Positions 1-6,248 of a stretch of 6,248 bases of DNA are shown here, in pieces (position 1 is the stretch's first letter; each line of letters begins with the position of its first letter). Position numbers and translations under genes: made by a program. The stretch lies in contig CACZTA010000056.1 in assembly GCA_902783935.1 (NCBI GenBank), positions 1 through 6,248 of the forward strand, read 5' to 3'. The notes under the pieces are model-generated. The model did no database searches, was not told the DNA's origin, and saw nothing but the letters and a program-made list of their open reading frames with translations. This stretch comes from an uncultured Lachnospiraceae bacterium (GTDB lineage: Bacteria > Bacillota > Clostridia > Lachnospirales > Lachnospiraceae).

Positions 1-2543
<2,543 letters not shown>

Positions 2544-2547
2544 TTGT

Positions 2548-2555
2548 ACCTCCTC
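2548..2555 (-). promoter_or_regulatory. Ribosome binding site of rpoC
   Basis: The transcribed strand reads GAGGAGGT, a near-perfect match to the anti-Shine-Dalgarno end of 16S rRNA, followed by ACAA and the ATG at 2543. The spacing is slightly short but normal. This site fixes the rpoC start at 2543 rather than at the in-frame Met15 (the ATG of MFDAIKIGL), which has no comparable upstream sequence. Confidence 0.9.
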
Positions 2556-2561
2556 ATACTG

Positions 2562-2580
2562 CCGTGCGCACAGCGCACGG
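2562..2580 (-). other. Perfect 8-bp hairpin in the rpoB-rpoC spacer
   Basis: On the transcribed strand the spacer contains CCGTGCGC, then TGT, then GCGCACGG: two perfectly complementary 8-base arms with a 3-base loop, seven of the eight pairs being G-C. The hairpin starts 19 bases after the rpoB stop codon and ends 6 bases before the rpoC Shine-Dalgarno sequence. No run of T follows it (the next bases are CAGTATGAGG), so it does not look like an intrinsic terminator. An RNA processing or stabilising element, or a structure affecting rpoC translation, would fit, but that is inference. The inverted repeat itself is directly visible. Confidence 0.8.
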
Positions 2581-2599
2581 AGAGCATCGTGGGAAAGGA

Positions 2600-5500
2600 T
2601 CAAAGCTCTTCGCTGCCGTCACCGTAATCGTCGACGCCCAGGAAATCCGTATCATCATTCCCGTAGTCTTCATCAAGAATCGAGTGAATCGTCTCTTCGT
2701 TGATCAGTTCTTCCGTCTCCTCGTCAAACCGCTGGAATGTCATGCCGTGCTTCTCGAAATCTTCGTCTTCCGCGCGGCGTCTTCTGCTGTCGCCCTCGAT
2801 GACGGAGCGGAAATCCGTATCGCCGTAATCGATGGACTCCTTCAGCTGCACTTCATTGCGGTTTTCGTCGAGCACACAGACATCGAGGCCGAGTGACTGG
2901 AGCTCCTTCAGGAGCACCTTGAAGGATTCCGGTATGCCCGGGCTCGGAATATTGTCGCCCTTGATGATCGCTTCATAAGTCTTGACACGTCCGACGACAT
3001 CGTCAGACTTCATCGTCAGGATCTCCTGCAGCGTATAGGACGCGCCGTATGCTTCAAGCGCCCAGACTTCCATCTCGCCGAAGCGCTGTCCGCCGAACTG
3101 GGCCTTGCCGCCGAGAGGCTGCTGGGTGACGAGGGAATACGGTCCTGTGGAACGCGCATGGATCTTGTCGTCTACCAGGTGGTGCAGCTTCAGATAATGC
3201 ATGTGGCCGATCGTCGTCGGCGAATCGAAATACTGGCCGGTGCGGCCGTCCCTCAGGAGGACCTTGCCGTCTCTTGAAATGGGCACGCCCTTCCAGAGCT
3301 CCCTGTGCTCCAGATGGCTTCCCAGATATTCATACACTTCAGGCAGAAGCTGGTCTTTATACTTGGCAGAGAAATCTTCCCAGGACGAGTTGACATAATC
3401 ATTTGCCATCTCAAGCGTATCCTGGATATCAATCTCGCGTGCGCCGTCAAACACCGGTGTCGCGATATTGAAGCCGAGGGCCATCGCAGCGAGGGACAGA
3501 TGAATCTCAAGCACCTGTCCGATATTCATACGCGAAGGCACGCCCAGCGGGTTCAGGACGATGTCAAGCGGACGTCCGTTCGGCAGATACGGCATATCTT
3601 CGATCGGAAGCACTCTGGACACGACACCCTTGTTTCCGTGGCGGCCGGCCATCTTATCGCCGACAGAGATCTTTCTCTTCTGCGCGATGTAGATCCTGAC
3701 GCTCTGGTGGACGCCTGCCGGGAGTTCATCGCCGGCGTCTCTCGAGAACACTTTTGCGTCTACGACGATTCCGTATTCACCGTGCGGTACCTTGAGGGAG
3801 GTATCCCTCACTTCACGTTCCTTCTCGCCGAAGATTGCGCGCAGCAGTCTCTCCTCCGCCGTGAGCTCCGTCTCGCCCTTCGGGGTCACCTTGCCCACGA
3901 GGATGTCGCCGGCACGCACTTCTGCTCCGATTCTGATAATGCCCCTGTCGTCCAGATCCTTCAGCGCCTCATCGCCGACACCCGGCACATCGCGCGTGAT
4001 TTCTTCCGGACCGAGCTTCGTATCGCGGGACTGGGCCTCATATTCCTCAATATGGACGGATGTATAGACATCGTCGCGGACCAGACGTTCAGAGAGGAGG
4101 ACTGCGTCCTCATAGTTATACCCTTCCCAGGTCATAAACCCGATCAGCGGGTTCTTGCCCAGAGCAAGTTCCCCGTTGCAGGTGGAGGGACCGTCCGCGA
4201 TCACCTGGCCGGCTTCCACATGCTCTCCCTTGCTGACAATCGGTTTCTGATTGTAGCAGTTGCTCTGGTTGGATCTCAGGAACTTGGTCAGTTTGTATCT
4301 GTCCGGTTCTCCCTCATCACTGATGATGCAGATATCCGTCGACGTGACGGAAGTGACCGTACCGCTGCGTCTCGCGAGCATGCAGACACCGGAGTCCACC
4401 GCTGCTTTTTCTTCCATACCGGTGCCGACAACCGGCGCTTCCGTCGAAAGAAGCGGCACAGCCTGCCTCTGCATGTTGGAACCCATGAGAGCGCGGTTGG
4501 CGTCGTCATTCTGCAGGAACGGGATCAGGGATGTCGCCACCGAGAACACCATTTTCGGCGAAACGTCCATATAGTCAAACAGCCTGCGGTCCCATGCCTG
4601 TGTCTGTTCCCTGTAGCGGCCGGACACATTGTGATGGACAAAATGTCCTTCGGCATCCAGCGGCTCGGAAGCCTGTGCGACATGGTAGTTATCTTCTTCG
4701 TCGGCTGTCATGTAGCGCACTTCATTTGTAACAACCGGATTATCCGGATCTGTCTTGTCAATTCTTCTGAACGGTGCTTCCACAAATCCGTACTGGTTAA
4801 TACGGGCATAGCACGCCAGCGAATTGATCAGGCCGATGTTCGGACCTTCAGGGGTCTCAATGGGGCACATGCGCCCATAATGCGTATAGTGAATATCACG
4901 GACTTCGAATCCGGCCCTGTCACGGGACAGGCCGCCCGGTCCGAGCGCCGACAGACGTCTCTTGTGGGTCAGCTCGCCCAGCGGATTATTCTGGTCCATA
5001 AACTGGGACAGCTGGGAAGATCCGAAGAATTCCTTGATTGCGGCAGTGACGGGCTTCACATTGATCAGTGACTGCGGAGAGACCGTCTCCGTGTCCTGTG
5101 TCTGCATGCGCTCGCGCACCACTCTCTCGAGCCTCGACAGGCCGATCCTGAACTGGTTCTGAAGGAGTTCCCCGACAGCCCTGATCCGGCGGTTGCCCAG
5201 ATGATCGATGTCGTCGTCCGTCCCGATTCCGTACTCGAGATGGATATTGTAATTAATGGAAGCAAAAATGTCTTCTCTTGTGATGTGCTTCGGAATCAGT
5301 TCGTGGATGCGCCTCTTGAGCGTCAGCGCCAGTTCCTGGTCGTCAAGTCCCGCATCGAGGATTTCCCGGAGCACAGGATAATAAACGAGCTCCGTGATGC
5401 CCGCCTCGTGCTTTTCTTCTTCCGTCATCTGGACCCAGTTGTCAATATCAACCATCATGGAAGACAGGATTCTGACCGGATGATCTGCTTCTTCCGTATT

Positions 5501-6248
5501 CACGAGAACGTAAGGGACAGCCGCGTTCTGGATGGCATCCGCAAGTTCCGCCGTGCACACGGTTCCGGCTTCCGCCAGCACTTCGCCGGTCAGGTCGTCC
5601 ACGACGTCCTCCGCCAGCTCATAGCCGGTGATGCGGTTCCGGAACATCAGTTTTTTGTTATATTTGTAACGGCCGACCTTGGCGAGGTCATATCTGCGCG
5701 CGTCAAAAAACAGGTTGTGAACCTGCTGTTCCGCGGAATCAATCGCAAGCGGTTCGCCCGGACGGATTTTTTTGTACAGTTCAAGAAGGCCGTCCTGATA
5801 GGATTTCGCCGGATCCTTCGCAAAACTGCCCTGAATTTTCGGCTCATCACCGAACATTTCTATAATTTCCTGATTTGTACCGACGCCTAATGCGCGGATA
5901 AGGACCGTGATCGGCACTTTCCTCGTGCGGTCGACACGCACATAAAACGCGTCGTTGGAGTCCGTTTCATACTCGAGCCAGGCGCCCCTGTTCGGGATAA
6001 CCGTGCACGCAAACAGTTTTTTGCCGGTCTTATCATGAGTAATATCATAATAGATACCCGGGGAACGGACGAGCTGGGAAACGATGACTCTCTCGGCGCC
6101 GTTGATGATGAACGTGCCTGTCTCCGTCATCAGGGGGAGGCTCCCCATATACTCCTCGTGCTCCTTAATCTCGCCGTTTTCCTTATTGTGAAGGCGGACC
6201 ATGACCTTCAGAGGGGCCTCGTAATTGCCGTCGCGTTCTTTGCACTCC
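2600..6248 (-). CDS. rpoB: RNA polymerase beta subunit, 5' end missing
   Basis: Beta subunit of DNA-dependent RNA polymerase; with beta' it forms the catalytic cleft in the cytoplasm. The window shows 1215 residues and a TGA stop at 2600-2602. The reading frame stays open to the window edge. The Met at 6200-6202 is not the start, because the 15 codons before it read as conserved beta sequence ([15 protein letters not shown]). About 80 N-terminal residues are probably missing, judged against remembered B. subtilis RpoB. Landmarks in visible numbering: the protrusion motif [16 protein letters not shown] near the start; the rifampicin cluster at 409-435 (4943-5023), with the Asp, His and Ser equivalent to E. 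coli D516, H526 and S531; the [11 protein letters not shown] segment after it; the flap-tip helix [11 protein letters not shown] (near 3824); active-site lysines K865 and K873 in [10 protein letters not shown] (3629-3658); the C-terminal clamp motif [20 protein letters not shown]; and an 89-residue acidic tail. Oddities are about 40 extra residues at 949-990 and a divergent lobe segment. There is no frameshift. It is followed 56 bases later by rpoC and is surely co-transcribed with it. Confidence 0.98.
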   Translation of the reverse strand, partial: ECKERDGNYEAPLKVMVRLHNKENGEIKEHEEYMGSLPLMTETGTFIINGAERVIVSQLVRSPGIYYDITHDKTGKKLFACTVIPNRGAWLEYETDSNDAFYVRVDRTRKVPITVLIRALGVGTNQEIIEMFGDEPKIQGSFAKDPAKSYQDGLLELYKKIRPGEPLAIDSAEQQVHNLFFDARRYDLAKVGRYKYNKKLMFRNRITGYELAEDVVDDLTGEVLAEAGTVCTAELADAIQNAAVPYVLVNTEEADHPVRILSSMMVDIDNWVQMTEEEKHEAGITELVYYPVLREILDAGLDDQELALTLKRRIHELIPKHITREDIFASINYNIHLEYGIGTDDDIDHLGNRRIRAVGELLQNQFRIGLSRLERVVRERMQTQDTETVSPQSLINVKPVTAAIKEFFGSSQLSQFMDQNNPLGELTHKRRLSALGPGGLSRDRAGFEVRDIHYTHYGRMCPIETPEGPNIGLINSLACYARINQYGFVEAPFRRIDKTDPDNPVVTNEVRYMTADEEDNYHVAQASEPLDAEGHFVHHNVSGRYREQTQAWDRRLFDYMDVSPKMVFSVATSLIPFLQNDDANRALMGSNMQRQAVPLLSTEAPVVGTGMEEKAAVDSGVCMLARRSGTVTSVTSTDICIISDEGEPDRYKLTKFLRSNQSNCYNQKPIVSKGEHVEAGQVIADGPSTCNGELALGKNPLIGFMTWEGYNYEDAVLLSERLVRDDVYTSVHIEEYEAQSRDTKLGPEEITRDVPGVGDEALKDLDDRGIIRIGAEVRAGDILVGKVTPKGETELTAEERLLRAIFGEKEREVRDTSLKVPHGEYGIVVDAKVFSRDAGDELPAGVHQSVRIYIAQKRKISVGDKMAGRHGNKGVVSRVLPIEDMPYLPNGRPLDIVLNPLGVPSRMNIGQVLEIHLSLAAMALGFNIATPVFDGAREIDIQDTLEMANDYVNSSWEDFSAKYKDQLLPEVYEYLGSHLEHRELWKGVPISRDGKVLLRDGRTGQYFDSPTTIGHMHYLKLHHLVDDKIHARSTGPYSLVTQQPLGGKAQFGGQRFGEMEVWALEAYGASYTLQEILTMKSDDVVGRVKTYEAIIKGDNIPSPGIPESFKVLLKELQSLGLDVCVLDENRNEVQLKESIDYGDTDFRSVIEGDSRRRRAEDEDFEKHGMTFQRFDEETEELINEETIHSILDEDYGNDDTDFLGVDDYGDGSEEL
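2641..2821 (-). repeat. 13-base in-frame direct repeat and DYG motifs in the rpoB tail
   Basis: Within the 3' end of rpoB the plus-strand sequence GGAAATCCGTATC occurs exactly at 2641-2653 and again at 2809-2821, in the same codon phase. The copies encode the ends of two related peptide motifs, DYGDTDF (2810-2830) and DYGNDDTDF (2642-2668). A third DYG triplet followed by DG is encoded at 2621-2629, near the stop. This looks like a short degenerate repeat inside the acidic tail. Chance convergence of acidic low-complexity codons is an alternative. Confidence 0.55.

Noticed and set aside
2562..2580. Intrinsic terminator between rpoB and rpoC
   Set aside because: The stem is strong but no T run follows it. 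A Shine-Dalgarno sequence and the rpoC start follow instead, and ending transcription here would cut off an essential subunit.
3305..5071. 588-codon open frame on the plus strand opposite rpoB
   Set aside because: It is exactly codon-aligned with rpoB in antisense, so its stops arise only where rpoB uses TTA, CTA or TCA. This GC-richer gene avoids those codons over long stretches, which explains the length. The peptide shows no recognisable domain, and rpoB is unmistakable.
5201..5890. 229-codon open frame on the plus strand opposite the rpoB lobe region
   Set aside because: Also in phase with rpoB on the opposite strand. It has no start context or domain signal of its own.
6200..6202. In-frame ATG as the rpoB start
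   Set aside because: The 15 codons upstream within the window encode conserved beta sequence, so the true start lies beyond the window edge.

Overview
The window is one piece of a housekeeping operon. It holds most of rpoB (RNA polymerase beta subunit) followed by the first two thirds of rpoC (beta' subunit), both on the minus strand. Transcription runs from high to low coordinates, and each gene runs off one end of the window. All of the sequence except the 56-base gap between the two genes is coding. I see no tRNA or rRNA gene, mobile element, CRISPR array or transcription terminator. I did not find a previously undescribed system here.

The organism looks like a Gram-positive anaerobe of the Clostridia, most likely Lachnospiraceae or a close relative. 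Both proteins have the Firmicutes architecture: there is no E. coli-type insertion ahead of the VFDGA segment of beta, and beta carries an acidic C-terminal extension. Beta also has about 40 extra residues that I do not find in remembered Bacillus subtilis or E. coli sequences but associate with Lachnospiraceae. The GC content looks like the mid 50s by eye, on the high side for that family. The taxonomy is inference from remembered sequences.

Layout, in transcription order. Positions 6248 to 2600 are rpoB, lacking roughly its first 80 codons. Positions 2599 to 2544 are the spacer, with a perfect 8-bp GC-rich hairpin and then a strong Shine-Dalgarno sequence. Positions 2543 to 1 are rpoC, 847 complete codons from its true start to just past the bridge helix. 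The trigger loop and the C-terminal part lie outside the window.

The two products are the large catalytic subunits of RNA polymerase. Beta contributes the rifampicin pocket, the flap and the lysines near the initiating nucleotide. Beta' contributes the zinc-binding domain, the sigma-binding clamp helices and the Mg-binding aspartate triad. All of these landmarks are intact. The parts worth a second look are the spacer hairpin, the roughly 40-residue insertion in beta, a divergent stretch in the beta lobe, and the acidic beta tail with its repeated DYG motif.
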